64,000 nt of DNA from contig JOAZ01000026.1 in NCBI GenBank assembly GCA_000720535.1, positions 1-64,000 of the forward strand, in the 5' to 3' direction. Origin of the DNA: Streptomyces halstedii (GTDB taxonomy: Bacteria; Actinomycetota; Actinomycetes; Streptomycetales; Streptomycetaceae). Position 1 is the stretch's first letter; every line of letters starts with the position of its first letter. Made by a program: the position numbers and the translations under genes. Shown here piece after piece: positions 1 to 8,691 of this stretch. The notes beneath the pieces are model-generated. The model was not told the DNA's origin. It saw nothing but the letters and a program-made list of their open reading frames with translations, and ran no database searches.

Positions 1-99
1 GACTTCCTCCACACCTACAACCACCACCGCAGCCACACCGCACTCGGCGGCCACCCACCCATCACCCGCGTCAACAACCCTGCGGGTCAATACACCTAG
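1..99 (+). mobile_element. 3' end of an IS481-like transposase (partial)
   Basis: Frame 1 reads openly from the window edge to a TAG at 97-99. The 32 residues include YNHHRSHTALGGHPP, which is the usual C-terminal end of the DDE integrase core in IS481/IS3-type transposases (YN..R.H.ALGG..P pattern). The catalytic DDE residues and the left end of the element lie outside the window. No terminal inverted repeat or target duplication is recognisable after the stop, so the element boundary is not defined. Confidence 0.75.
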
Positions 100-103
100 A
101 CGC

Positions 104-133
104 GTGGGGCGGGCCCCGCCGGACCCGCCCCAC
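104..133. terminator. Hairpin between transposase end and nuclease
   Basis: GTGGGGCGGG (104-113) and CCCGCCCCAC (124-133) form a perfect 10-bp stem with a 10-nt loop. It lies between two convergent genes and has no U-tract, as is normal for Streptomyces terminators. Confidence 0.5.
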
Positions 134-169
134 CGTCACACGGCCGTGACGCTCACCCGGCCGCCACGC

Positions 170-2560
170 TCACTTGATCCGCACGATCTGCGGGTCGTGG
201 TCGCTGGCCTGGTCGGCGAACTCCGCGTTGATGTGCACCACGTCGTAGTCGAGGCGGCGGATGCCGGGGCTCGTCAGGATGTGGTCCAGCGTCTGCGAGT
301 TGCCGTCGTAGACGTAGCTGTACTGCTCCGCCTTCGGCAGGGTGGTGATCAGGGGCTTGAGCACCCGGCCCCGGGTCAGCGCGTCCATCGTCGGGGAGAA
401 CGCGAAGTCGTTCAGGTCTCCGAGCGTGACGACCCGCGCCGACTTGTCCGCCTTCAGCAGCGAGGTGACGAAGGTGTTGACCTCGGCCGCCTGCCGGACC
501 CGCTGCGTCTCCGAGGAGCGCGTCGGCTCCTGGAAGCGGCCGTGCAGGGACTGGTCGCCGCCCTTGGACGCGAAGTGGTTGCCGATCACGAACACCCGCT
601 CGCCCCGGAAGAGGAACTCGCCGACCAGCGGCTTGCGGCTGGAGTTCCAGGCGTCGCCAGTCGGGTTGATCCGGCCGGGCGAGACGGAGAGCGTGGCGCC
701 CTTGCGCGTCTTGACGGCTTGCACGGCGGTCGTCGCGTCACCGCCCGCGCGGTCCACGAAGGAGACCCGCTTCGGGTTGAACAGGAAGACGTTGCGGATG
801 TTGCCGCCGGGCTCGCCGCCGTCCTTGTTGTTCTCGGGGGCGACGTAACGCCAGGAGTACCGGGGCCCGCCCGCCGCGACGATCGCGTCCGCGAAGCGCT
901 TCAGCGTCGCCTCGGAGCCCACGGTGCCGTCGTTCACCGCGCCGTTGTCGTCCTGGATCTCCTCCAGCGACACGATGTCCGGGGAGGAGAGGTTCACCGC
1001 GACCCCGGAGGCCAGCGTGTCGAACTTCGCCTGGTCGTCCAGCGCGTCCAGGTTCTCCACGTTGTACGTGGCGACCGCCAGCTCGTCACGCTTCTGCTTC
1101 CGCGTCACCTCGCGCCGCAGACCCTTGTCGACGTGCCGGCCCAGCTGGGTCGCCTGCACGTTGTAGCCGCCGTACGAGGCGTAGTCCAGGACGCCCGTGG
1201 TCGTCCCGGCCAGCGTGTCGCCCACGTTCGCCACCGGCACCGGTCGCGCGGGATCCAGCGACATCACCTTGAGGCGGCCGGTGTTCTGGTCCTCGTAGGA
1301 CCGGTACAGCGTGCCGCCGCGCCGGGTGGGGTTCTCCTTCGGCTTGACGGTGACCCAGACCTCGTCGTACGCCGTCGTCGCACCGGTCACCCGGGTGTCG
1401 GACATCGTGACCCGGACGCCTTCCAGCGACTCGTACAGGTCCAGGGCGTACTTCTTCGGCTGCAAGGGCAGCGCGTCGATCGAACCGCCGCCCGCCGTCG
1501 GCACATAGGCGTCCGGCACCGAGCGCGCGTTCAGGACGACCGGCGCGGGCAGGGCGTTGCCCGAGGAGAGGACCGTGGTCCGCGGGGCGGTCAGCTGGGT
1601 CAGCGACTGGCTGCCGGTGGCCGGGTAGTACTCGGCGACCTGCCCGCTGACCAGTACCGAGTCCCCGACCGCCACGGTGGGCACGGCGGAACCGGTGTAG
1701 ACGAACAGGCCCTCGCTGGTACGCGGGTCGTCGTCCGGCGCGGTGTCCTGGATCCAGAAGCCGCGCGAGCCACTGGTGCGTACGCCCGTGACGACCCCCG
1801 GGACCCCGGCCACCGGCTGTCCGGCGAGCGGCGAGACGCGGGTGGTGCCCTGGATGTCGTGGATCCGTACGGTGCCGGGCTCGGTCGGCCCCTCGGGCTC
1901 CTCGGGAACGGAACCGCCGGAGGTCTCCCCGGCCGCGTTGACGGGGGTCGGGGTGCCGGAGGTCAGGTCGGCCGCGTTGTCGTCGGTGTCCGCGAGGGAG
2001 GCACCGCGCGCCACGGAGGCGCCGGCCGAGGCCCCCGACGCCGGGCCGCTGCCCTCCCGTACGACGGCCGTGCCGTAGCCCACGAGGTCCACGATCCGGG
2101 TGTCGGCCGCACAGTCCGCGGCGGTCTTGCAGGTCAGCGGCGTGGTACCGGAGACCAGCGCCACGGTGCCGGCGGTCGCGGACATCGCGGTGGTGCCGGT
2201 GGCGTCGGCGGTCGGCAGGTCCACGGTGCCGCCGGTACCCGCGGCCTGGGCGACGAGATAGCGGGCGCCGGGCGCGACGGCACCGGACAGCGGGGTGACC
2301 TGCCACTGCGAACCGGCCGACGGGGTGCCGGGGAGGTACTGGACACTGAAGCCGGACAGCGCGAACTGGCCGGACGAGGCGTTGGCCAACTCGATGAAGT
2401 CGCGGGTGAGCGTCGCACCGGAGTTGCCCCCGCCGCCGTAGACCTCGGAGATCACGGCGGACGAGGACGGAGCCGCGAAGGCGGCGGGCAGCGCGGTCAC
2501 CGACAGGGTCACGGCGACGGCACCGGCCAGCAGGGCGGAGCCGGATCTGGCTATGCGCAC
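170..2560 (-). CDS. Secreted LTD/OB-fold/EEP extracellular nuclease (ExeM/NucH-like)
   Basis: The 796-residue product begins with a Sec signal peptide (R-I-A-R, then a hydrophobic run, cleavage near AFA-AP at about residue 29). A lamin-tail domain follows at about 35-135 (ISEVYGGGGNSG, DFIELAN), then an OB-fold segment at about 230-330. A C-terminal endonuclease/exonuclease/phosphatase domain starts near residue 495 (YNVENLD, SLEEIQDDNG, GNHFASKGG, GDLNDF, SDHDPQIV), and all its metal and catalytic motifs are intact. The GTG start at 2560 was chosen because a GGGGG ribosome site precedes it and the signal peptide begins there. An ATG at 2623 is in frame but only adds a non-signal extension. 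Expected role: extracellular DNA/RNA scavenging. Confidence 0.85.
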   Translation of the reverse strand: MRIARSGSALLAGAVAVTLSVTALPAAFAAPSSSAVISEVYGGGGNSGATLTRDFIELANASSGQFALSGFSVQYLPGTPSAGSQWQVTPLSGAVAPGARYLVAQAAGTGGTVDLPTADATGTTAMSATAGTVALVSGTTPLTCKTAADCAADTRIVDLVGYGTAVVREGSGPASGASAGASVARGASLADTDDNAADLTSGTPTPVNAAGETSGGSVPEEPEGPTEPGTVRIHDIQGTTRVSPLAGQPVAGVPGVVTGVRTSGSRGFWIQDTAPDDDPRTSEGLFVYTGSAVPTVAVGDSVLVSGQVAEYYPATGSQSLTQLTAPRTTVLSSGNALPAPVVLNARSVPDAYVPTAGGGSIDALPLQPKKYALDLYESLEGVRVTMSDTRVTGATTAYDEVWVTVKPKENPTRRGGTLYRSYEDQNTGRLKVMSLDPARPVPVANVGDTLAGTTTGVLDYASYGGYNVQATQLGRHVDKGLRREVTRKQKRDELAVATYNVENLDALDDQAKFDTLASGVAVNLSSPDIVSLEEIQDDNGAVNDGTVGSEATLKRFADAIVAAGGPRYSWRYVAPENNKDGGEPGGNIRNVFLFNPKRVSFVDRAGGDATTAVQAVKTRKGATLSVSPGRINPTGDAWNSSRKPLVGEFLFRGERVFVIGNHFASKGGDQSLHGRFQEPTRSSETQRVRQAAEVNTFVTSLLKADKSARVVTLGDLNDFAFSPTMDALTRGRVLKPLITTLPKAEQYSYVYDGNSQTLDHILTSPGIRRLDYDVVHINAEFADQASDHDPQIVRIK

Positions 2561-2892
2561 GGGAACAGCCCCCAAGTAGGTAGTGAGGAGGCAAAAGCTA
2601 TGCGCGTAGACAGGGGCTGACAAGGAGTCGCGAGGTTAAATCCCGGCAACACCCCGATGCGCCGGGCGCGGACCAACGGCGCGCCCCCTCCGTGCGCCCG
2701 GCCCGCGCCGGTCCGACGGCACCGAACCCGGGCGCCGGAGCCGCACGGGCCCGCAGGGGCAGTAGCTTCCTCCGCGCGGACGCAACCGGTACCCCGCCGG
2801 AACGCGTGTCGAGGGGTGGACAAGTCGGAAGCCGTAACCCGCCGTGGCCGTACGGGAGTTGATCTGTGCGGCCGAGAGGCTCAGGAGATGCC
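2561..2892. other. Intergenic region without a recognisable gene
   Basis: This 332-bp region separates divergent nuclease and acetyltransferase genes. I see no conserved reading frame, hairpin or clear -35/-10 pair. It presumably holds both promoters. Confidence 0.5.
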
Positions 2893-3426
2893 ATGCCGGA
2901 CGAGATCACCCTGCGACCCGTCACCGCCGACGATCTCGACCTGTTCGAGAGGGAGTTCAGCGGCCCGGAGGGCTGGGGCCCGCACGCGTGGTTCGGCTTC
3001 CAGTCGACGGCCGACCTCCGCCGCCGTTTCGCGGAGAACGGTCTGCTCGGTCCTGACGGAGGTCTGCTCTCGGTCGCCGAGGGGGACGTGACGGTGGGCC
3101 GGGTCAAGTGGTTCCCCGGCAGTTGGGGGCCCGCCGATCTGACCAACTGGAGCCTGGCCATCGGCCTGGTGCCCTCCGCACGGGGCCGGGGTACGGGCAC
3201 CCGGGCCCAGCAATTGCTGGCGGAGTACCTCTTCGACCACACCCGCGCCGACCGGCTCCAGGCATGGACCGATCACGCCAATCTCGCCGAGCTGCGCGCG
3301 TTGGAGAAGGCGGGCTTCGTGCGCGAAGGTGTGCTGCGCTCCGCGGTGTGGCGTGACGGGCGGTGGAACGACTCGGTGCTCTTCTCCCTGCTCCGCGCGG
3401 AGCGGCCCGGTGGCGCGCCGAGGTGA
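2893..3426 (+). CDS. GNAT N-acetyltransferase, RimJ/RimL type
   Basis: The 177-residue product is a single GNAT fold. Acetyl-CoA-binding motif A reads VPSARGRGTGTRAQ (R/Q-x-x-G-x-G/T pattern), followed by a helix and the EKAGFVREGVLR segment typical of RimJ/RimL-like enzymes. The ATG at 2893 is preceded by CAGGAGAT at good spacing; a GTG at 2866 has no ribosome site. The acceptor substrate cannot be told from sequence. It is followed by a second GNAT gene about 110 bp downstream on the same strand. Confidence 0.85.
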   Translation: MPDEITLRPVTADDLDLFEREFSGPEGWGPHAWFGFQSTADLRRRFAENGLLGPDGGLLSVAEGDVTVGRVKWFPGSWGPADLTNWSLAIGLVPSARGRGTGTRAQQLLAEYLFDHTRADRLQAWTDHANLAELRALEKAGFVREGVLRSAVWRDGRWNDSVLFSLLRAERPGGAPR

Positions 3427-3534
3427 GCGGCGAGCACGGCACGGTGTGCGCCGGGTCGTGACGACGGGGCCCGGCAGCTGAACTGACGCCCCGGTACGGA
3501 AAAGCCGTTGCACGCGGCGGTGGACGGGGCAAGC

Positions 3535-4305
3535 ATGGTGAGAATGCCGGATCTGCTTGAGCGTGTGACCACCTTCCGCGCCGCCTTCGCCCGCCGCCAG
3601 GCCCGGGAGACCGTGGAGCTGGCCGGTGCCTTTGCCGTACGCGACCCGGACTTCCCGGACTCCCAGGAGCACAACCGCCTGATCGTCGATGCCCCGGAGG
3701 CCGACCCGGCAGCCTTGGCCGATCTGGCCGTGCGGGTCCTCGGGCCGCGCGAGCGGTTCCGGATCACGGTGCTGGACGAGGCGCTCGGGGAGCGGGCCAC
3801 CTCGGTGCTGGCGGCGGCCGGATACGAGCGGGAGGCCGAGCTGATACTCGCCCGTGAGACGGCCGGCTGCGCGCTGCCCGAACCTGCCGCGCAGCGGGTC
3901 GGTCTGGCCGAACTACGAGCGGCGGTGTTCCGTCAGCAACGGGACTGGGGCCTGGACGAGGATCTCGCCCGGCAGCTCACCGAGCGCCGCGCCGCCCGGT
4001 CGCGCGGGGCCGAGCGGGTCCTGTTCCTGGCCGCCCGGACACCGGACGGCGAGATCGCGGCCTGGGCCGACCTCTACCTCGACCGGAGCGCCGGGCTGGC
4101 CCAGTTGGAGGACCTCGTCACCGCCGCACCGCACCGCAGGCGGGGCCACGGGGACATTCTACTCGCGACCGGCCTGGCGCTGGCCGCCGCCGCCGGGATC
4201 CCGCAACTCTTCCTCGTCGCGGACGCGACCGACTGGCCGCGCGAGTGGTACTCCTCCCGCGGCTTCACGGAGCTCGGCCGCAGCTCTTCCTTCCTCAACC
4301 GCTGA
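3535..4305 (+). CDS. GNAT family N-acetyltransferase
   Basis: This 256-residue protein has a C-terminal GNAT domain. Motif A is APHRRRGHGDILLATGLALA and is followed by the terminal WYSSRGFTELG strand. The N-terminal half (about 1-110) is a diverged region that could be a degenerate second GNAT lobe. The start is uncertain: ATG 3535 and ATG 3544 are both possible and neither has a strong ribosome site. Substrate unknown. Confidence 0.75.
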   Translation: MVRMPDLLERVTTFRAAFARRQARETVELAGAFAVRDPDFPDSQEHNRLIVDAPEADPAALADLAVRVLGPRERFRITVLDEALGERATSVLAAAGYEREAELILARETAGCALPEPAAQRVGLAELRAAVFRQQRDWGLDEDLARQLTERRAARSRGAERVLFLAARTPDGEIAAWADLYLDRSAGLAQLEDLVTAAPHRRRGHGDILLATGLALAAAAGIPQLFLVADATDWPREWYSSRGFTELGRSSSFLNR

Positions 4306-4461
4306 GGCCGGGGACGAACCGGGGCCCACCACTGCCGAGCCTCCCGGCCCGCGTGCGCCGCACCCGGAGGTTCGAGACCCGCGCTGTCGCCGTGGTGCCT
4401 GCACACCTCTCCCCACCAGGCACCCCGAACCGCGTGGCGGCACCCCAGCGACCGTCCGTCC

Positions 4462-4845
4462 TCAGCGTCGGGCCGCCAGCGAGAACGAGTGGCCCGCCGG
4501 GTCCGCGTAGACGCGTACGTCGTGGGAGCCGATGGCGGTGTCGCCCGTGTCCACCGGACGGGCGCCCAGGCCCACCGCCTCGCGTTCCGCCTCGTCCATC
4601 GCACCCCGCTCGACCAGGATGCGCAGATGCGCCTGCTGGGCGTCCTCTGGGCGCGGCCAGCTCGGTGGGGCGTAGCCGTGGTCGCGGCGGATCGCCAGGT
4701 GGACACCGCTGTTGCCGACGACCTCGACGAAGTCGGGATCGTTCCCGACGCGCGTCTCGGCGTCCAGCAGGGCGGCGTAGAACCCGGCGAGTTCCAGCGG
4801 TTCGGCGCAGTCCAGGACCAGAACACTCGTCTTCCCTACAGTCAT
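4462..4845 (-). CDS. VOC family protein (glyoxalase/bleomycin-resistance fold)
   Basis: The 127-residue product matches small Streptomyces VOC proteins. It has an N-terminal strand (TSVLVLDCAEPLELAGFY), a central HLAI strand and a C-terminal VRVYADPAGHSFSL block, which is the usual position of the second metal-ligand motif. The ATG at 4845 starts the conserved domain. Members are metal-dependent lyases/dioxygenases or drug-binding proteins; which one applies here is not evident. It is divergent from the MFS exporter at 4971. Confidence 0.8.
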   Translation of the reverse strand: MTVGKTSVLVLDCAEPLELAGFYAALLDAETRVGNDPDFVEVVGNSGVHLAIRRDHGYAPPSWPRPEDAQQAHLRILVERGAMDEAEREAVGLGARPVDTGDTAIGSHDVRVYADPAGHSFSLAARR

Positions 4846-4970
4846 GTGTCCCGTGTACCCGTGACGGTGCCGCGTACGCGGCGGTGGGCCCCGGTGCGCG
4901 CGGCCCGACACCGTACGCCGTGCCGCGCTGGTCCCCCGGAGAGCGACAGCCAGCCCGTAGGGTCGGGGCC

Positions 4971-6467
4971 ATGGCTGAGAGTACGGGTGACCAGGCCACA
5001 GGCGCGTCCGGTCCCGGCCCCTCCGATCCCATGCGCTGGCGCGCCCTCGGTGTCTGCCTCGTCGCCGGGTTCATGACGCTGCTCGACGTGTCCATCGTCA
5101 ATGTGGCGCTGCCCTCCATCAAGGCCGGTCTGAACACCCCGGAGTCCGACCTCCAGTGGGTGCTGTCCGGCTACGCCCTGACCTTCGGGCTGGTCCTCAT
5201 CCCCGGCGGCAGACTGGGGGACGCGCGGGGCCGCCGGGCGGTGTTCATGACCGGGCTGGCCCTGTTCACCCTGGCCTCCGCCGCCTGCGGGGCCGCCCAG
5301 TCCAGCACCTGGCTGGTCGTCGCCCGGCTGATCCAGGGCGCGGCCGGCGGGCTCCTCTCGCCGCAGATCTCGGCGCTGATCCAGCAGATGTTCTCGGGGC
5401 GTGAACGGGGCCGGGCCTTCGGCATGTTCGGCACCGTCGTCGGCATCTCCACCGCCGTCGGCCCGCTGCTGGGCGGGGTGCTGATCCAGTTCGCCGGGGC
5501 CGAGGAGGGGTGGCGCTGGGTCTTCTACGTCAACCTGCCCATCGGCGCCGTCTGCCTGGTCCTCGCCCACCGGCTGCTGCCCGACACCCCGTCGGCGGGC
5601 CGGGTGCGGCCCCGCGATCTGGATCCGCTCGGGGTGCTGCTGCTCGGCGCGGGGGTGCTGTCGCTGCTGCTGCCGTTCGTGCAGGCCCAGCAGTGGCCCG
5701 GCAATACCAAATGGCTGCTCGTGGTGCTCGCGGCGCTGCTGCTCGCCGCGTTCGTCGGCTGGGAGTCGCGGTGTTCGCGGCGCCGGGTGCAGCCCGTCCT
5801 GGACCTCGCGCTGTTCCGCTTCCGGTCCTTCTGGCTGGGCTGCCTGATGATCCTGATGTACTTCGCCGGGTTCACCTCGATCTTCTTCATCACCACCCTC
5901 TACCTCCAGTCCGGGCTGCACTACAGCGCGCTGGAGGCGGGCCTGGCCATCACCCCGTTCGCGCTCGGCGCGGGCGGCTCGGCGGGCATCGGCGGACGGC
6001 TCGTCAACCGCTTCGGACGGCCGCTGATCGTGGTGGGACTCATCATGGTGGCCCTGGGGCTCGGACTCACCGCCATGGCCGTGCACCTGGTGCCGGGCCG
6101 GGGCGCCGGGCTCGCGATGGCGGCACCGCTGCTGCTGGCCGGGCTCGGCAGTGGACTGGTCATCGCCCCCAACCAGACCCTCACCCTGTCCGAGGTGCCG
6201 GTGCACAACGCGGGCAGCGCCGGGGGCACCCTCCAGACCAGCCAGCGGGTCGGCTCGGCCATCGGTATCGCGGCGGTCGGCTCGGTGTTCTTCTCCCGGC
6301 TGGGCCGTGACGACTGGGCCCCTGCCTACGACCACGGGCTGGTGGTGTCCGTCGCGTTCGTCCTTGCCGGGCTGATCGTGGCCCTCGCCGATGTCACGGC
6401 CGGCCGGCGGGGAAGGAGACGCCAGGAGAAGGCCGAAGCCACCGACCAGCCGAGGAGCAGTCCATGA
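4971..6467 (+). CDS. MFS drug exporter, DHA2 (14-TMS) family
   Basis: The 498-residue integral membrane protein has about 14 predicted helices. Helix 1 carries LLDVSIVNVALPSI, the motif-D1-like segment of DHA2 proteins. The loop 2-3 motif A is GGRLGDARGRRAVF and a motif-C-like GPLLGGVL is present. The family uses proton motive force to export hydrophobic drugs or metabolites across the cytoplasmic membrane. The ATG at 4971 begins just before helix 1; the longer open frame upstream is non-coding in character. Its stop overlaps the next start by 4 bp (ATGA), so it is translationally coupled to the reductase, which suggests a shared quinone or xenobiotic detoxification role. Confidence 0.9.
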   Translation: MAESTGDQATGASGPGPSDPMRWRALGVCLVAGFMTLLDVSIVNVALPSIKAGLNTPESDLQWVLSGYALTFGLVLIPGGRLGDARGRRAVFMTGLALFTLASAACGAAQSSTWLVVARLIQGAAGGLLSPQISALIQQMFSGRERGRAFGMFGTVVGISTAVGPLLGGVLIQFAGAEEGWRWVFYVNLPIGAVCLVLAHRLLPDTPSAGRVRPRDLDPLGVLLLGAGVLSLLLPFVQAQQWPGNTKWLLVVLAALLLAAFVGWESRCSRRRVQPVLDLALFRFRSFWLGCLMILMYFAGFTSIFFITTLYLQSGLHYSALEAGLAITPFALGAGGSAGIGGRLVNRFGRPLIVVGLIMVALGLGLTAMAVHLVPGRGAGLAMAAPLLLAGLGSGLVIAPNQTLTLSEVPVHNAGSAGGTLQTSQRVGSAIGIAAVGSVFFSRLGRDDWAPAYDHGLVVSVAFVLAGLIVALADVTAGRRGRRRQEKAEATDQPRSSP

Positions 6468-7513
6468 GCAGCACACCGGCCGCCCGGGAACCCGACGACC
6501 GCGAACCGAACGCGAACAGCACGTACGGCCACAAGCCCTTCAAGCGGTCCCGCAGCCACTTCGCCGACCGGATCACCGCCGACGGGCGCGACGGCTGGCC
6601 CGTCGAGGCGGGGCGCTACCGGCTCGTCGTCAGCCGGGCCTGCCCCTGGGCGAGCCGAGCCCTCGTCTCCCGCAGGCTGCTCGGTCTGGAGGACGCCCTG
6701 TCACTGGCCGTCGCCGATCCCATCCAGGACGACCGCAGCTGGCGTTTCACCCTCGACGAGGGCGGCAAGGACCCGGTCCTGGGCATCCACTACCTCGGCG
6801 AGGCCTACGACGCCCGGGAGCACGACTACCCCGGCGGCGTCAGCGTCCCCGCGATCGTCGACATCCCCACCCGCACCCTGGTCACCAACGACTACCAGCA
6901 GCTCACCCTGGACCTGGCCACCGAGTGGACCGCCCTGCACCGCCCCGGCGCGCCCGACCTCTACCCGGAGCGGCTGCGCGACGAGATCGACGCGGTGATG
7001 GACGGCATCTACCGGGACGTCAACAACGGTGTCTACCGGGCCGGTTTCGCCGGTGAGCAGGGCGAGTACGAGGCCGCGTGCACCGATGTCTTCCGCCGTC
7101 TGGACCTGGTCTCCGAACGGCTGGCGGGACAGCGGTACCTGGTGGGGGACACCCTCACCGAGGCGGACATCCGGCTCTTCACCACCCTGGTGCGCTTCGA
7201 CGCCGTCTACCACGGCCACTTCAAGTGCAACCGGAACAAGCTCACCGAGGACCCCGTCCTGTGGGCGTACGCACGCGACCTCTACCAGACGCCCGGATTC
7301 GGGGACACGGTCGACTTCGACCACATCAAGCGGCACTACTACCAGGTGCACACCGGCATCAACCCGACCGGCATCGTGCCGCTCGGCCCCGACCTGTCCG
7401 GCTGGCTGACCCCGCACCACCGCGAAGAGCTGGGCGGCCGGCCGTTCGGCGACGGCACCCCGCCCGGCCCGGTGCCGCCCGGCGAGGAGATCCCGGCCGC
7501 CGGCCGCCCCTGA
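6464..7513 (+). CDS. Glutathionyl-hydroquinone reductase-like protein (Xi-class GST)
   Basis: The 349-residue protein has the Xi-class architecture: a thioredoxin-like N-terminal domain with the catalytic CPWA motif (Cys60), then a helical GST C-terminal domain (about 185-320, with YLVGDTLTEADIRLF). Family members (YqjG/Ecm4) reduce glutathionyl-hydroquinones. Streptomyces makes mycothiol rather than glutathione, so the physiological thiol is probably mycothiol; that is inference. The start overlaps the MFS stop, which indicates one operon. Confidence 0.88.
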   Translation: MSSTPAAREPDDREPNANSTYGHKPFKRSRSHFADRITADGRDGWPVEAGRYRLVVSRACPWASRALVSRRLLGLEDALSLAVADPIQDDRSWRFTLDEGGKDPVLGIHYLGEAYDAREHDYPGGVSVPAIVDIPTRTLVTNDYQQLTLDLATEWTALHRPGAPDLYPERLRDEIDAVMDGIYRDVNNGVYRAGFAGEQGEYEAACTDVFRRLDLVSERLAGQRYLVGDTLTEADIRLFTTLVRFDAVYHGHFKCNRNKLTEDPVLWAYARDLYQTPGFGDTVDFDHIKRHYYQVHTGINPTGIVPLGPDLSGWLTPHHREELGGRPFGDGTPPGPVPPGEEIPAAGRP

Positions 7514-7583
7514 GCCCGCTCCCGCCCCTGAGTCCGATTCGCCCCCGAGCCCGCTCCCGCCCTGAGCCCGCTCCCGCCCCTGA
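7511..7583. repeat. Direct repeat of a 21-bp C-rich unit
   Basis: TGAGCCCGCTCCCGCCCCTGA occurs at 7511-7531 and again at 7563-7583, with a diverged partial copy between. The first copy begins at the reductase stop codon. It looks like local slippage expansion. Confidence 0.6.
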
Positions 7584-7606
7584 CTCGGCCCCGTCCCCGG
7601 GTGGTT

Positions 7607-7648
7607 CCGGTCCCGTACCCCCGTATCCCCGTCCGGGTACGGGACCGG
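7607..7648. terminator. Hairpin terminator between convergent genes
   Basis: CCGGTCCCGTACCC (7607-7620) and GGGTACGGGACCGG (7635-7648) form a perfect 14-bp stem with a 14-nt loop. It can serve both the reductase operon and the convergent DMT gene. Confidence 0.7.
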
Positions 7649-7665
7649 GGGCACGCGGGCGGGGC

Positions 7666-8541
7666 TCACTTCACGCGTGGGGGAGGTTGTGGCCCGCCCG
7701 CCAGCGGTGAACGGGCCAGCACCACACAGCCGGCGGCGATCAGGGCCACCGCGATCAACTGCGGCAGCAGCCACCATCCGGTGCGCAACCGCTCGCCGAA
7801 CAGGGTCACCCCGTAGGTGATGCTGATCAGCGCGTCCCCGAGCGTCAGCATCGGCTGCACCGCCGCCAGCGTGCCGGCCTGCAGGGCGTTCTGAAGGATG
7901 AAGAGCGCGCCGACCCCGGCCGCCGCGGTGCCGTACAGCTGCCACGCCTTCACCAGGCCGATGAATCCGTCGCTCGCCAGCCGCGACATGGCGTCCTTCA
8001 TCAGGGCGGCCGTCAGCGCGTACGCGCAGGCGGCCGCCAGCCCCAGCAGCGCGGCCCGCGCGTTGCCCGAGGTACGCAGCGCGGCGGTGATCAGCACGGC
8101 CTCGAAGGCCCCGGTCACCACCAGCGCCGGGACCCAGGCCGTCCCCTGGACCTCGTCGGTACCGCCGACCGGCGCGGCCGACGCCATGCCGAGCGCGAGC
8201 CCGAGTGTCACGGCGGCCACCCCGGTCCAGACCGGGCGTGGCACCCGCACCCGCATGACGAACCCGGCGAGCAGCAGGGTCGCGGGCAGCTCGATGACGA
8301 AGATGGGCTGGACCACGGCGATCGGCCCGGTGGCCAGCGCCACCGCCTGGCAGACCGCCGCGACGATCACCATGCCGATCCCGCCCAGCCACACCGGCTG
8401 GCGCAGCAGATGGCCCACCAGCGACAGGCGCATCGCCTCGCCGGAGGGGACCTTGAGGGCGGCGCGGCGCTGGAGGACCGAGGCGGAGCCGTTGCTGAGC
8501 GCGGTGAGGACGGCGAACAGAACACTGATCACCCGCACCAT
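7666..8541 (-). CDS. DMT superfamily transporter (EamA/NIPA-like)
   Basis: The 291-residue hydrophobic protein has about nine to ten helices arranged as two EamA-like repeats (first from VRVISVLFAVLTALSNG, second after the VTGAFEAVLITAAL segment). It contains the proline/glycine-rich end-of-helix signatures of the drug/metabolite transporter superfamily. The start at 8541 (ATG-GTG-CGG) puts the first helix at the N-terminus. The transported compound is unknown. It is divergent from the AlkZ-like gene across about 150 bp. Confidence 0.8.
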   Translation of the reverse strand: MVRVISVLFAVLTALSNGSASVLQRRAALKVPSGEAMRLSLVGHLLRQPVWLGGIGMVIVAAVCQAVALATGPIAVVQPIFVIELPATLLLAGFVMRVRVPRPVWTGVAAVTLGLALGMASAAPVGGTDEVQGTAWVPALVVTGAFEAVLITAALRTSGNARAALLGLAAACAYALTAALMKDAMSRLASDGFIGLVKAWQLYGTAAAGVGALFILQNALQAGTLAAVQPMLTLGDALISITYGVTLFGERLRTGWWLLPQLIAVALIAAGCVVLARSPLAGGPQPPPRVK

Positions 8542-8691
8542 GATGGGGGTCCGGGGCCGTTTGCCCGTGCTGCCACGGGCACCTCCGAGTGTCGGGTTTC
8601 CACCGGACGCCGCCGGTGGCCCCCCGTGGCCCCCCGTGGCGCGTCCGGAGCACGCGCGTGCGCTGTCAGTGTCCCCCGATAGCGTGCTCCC

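Noticed and set aside
104-2620. Long plus-strand open frame opposite the nuclease
   Set aside because: It is an antisense shadow with Arg/Gly/Val-rich composition and no domain pattern. The minus-strand frame has a signal peptide and three recognisable domains.
2600-2650. Possible PHO box upstream of the secreted nuclease
   Set aside because: Only a vague resemblance to a GTTCACC-type direct repeat was found; the 11-bp periodicity is absent.
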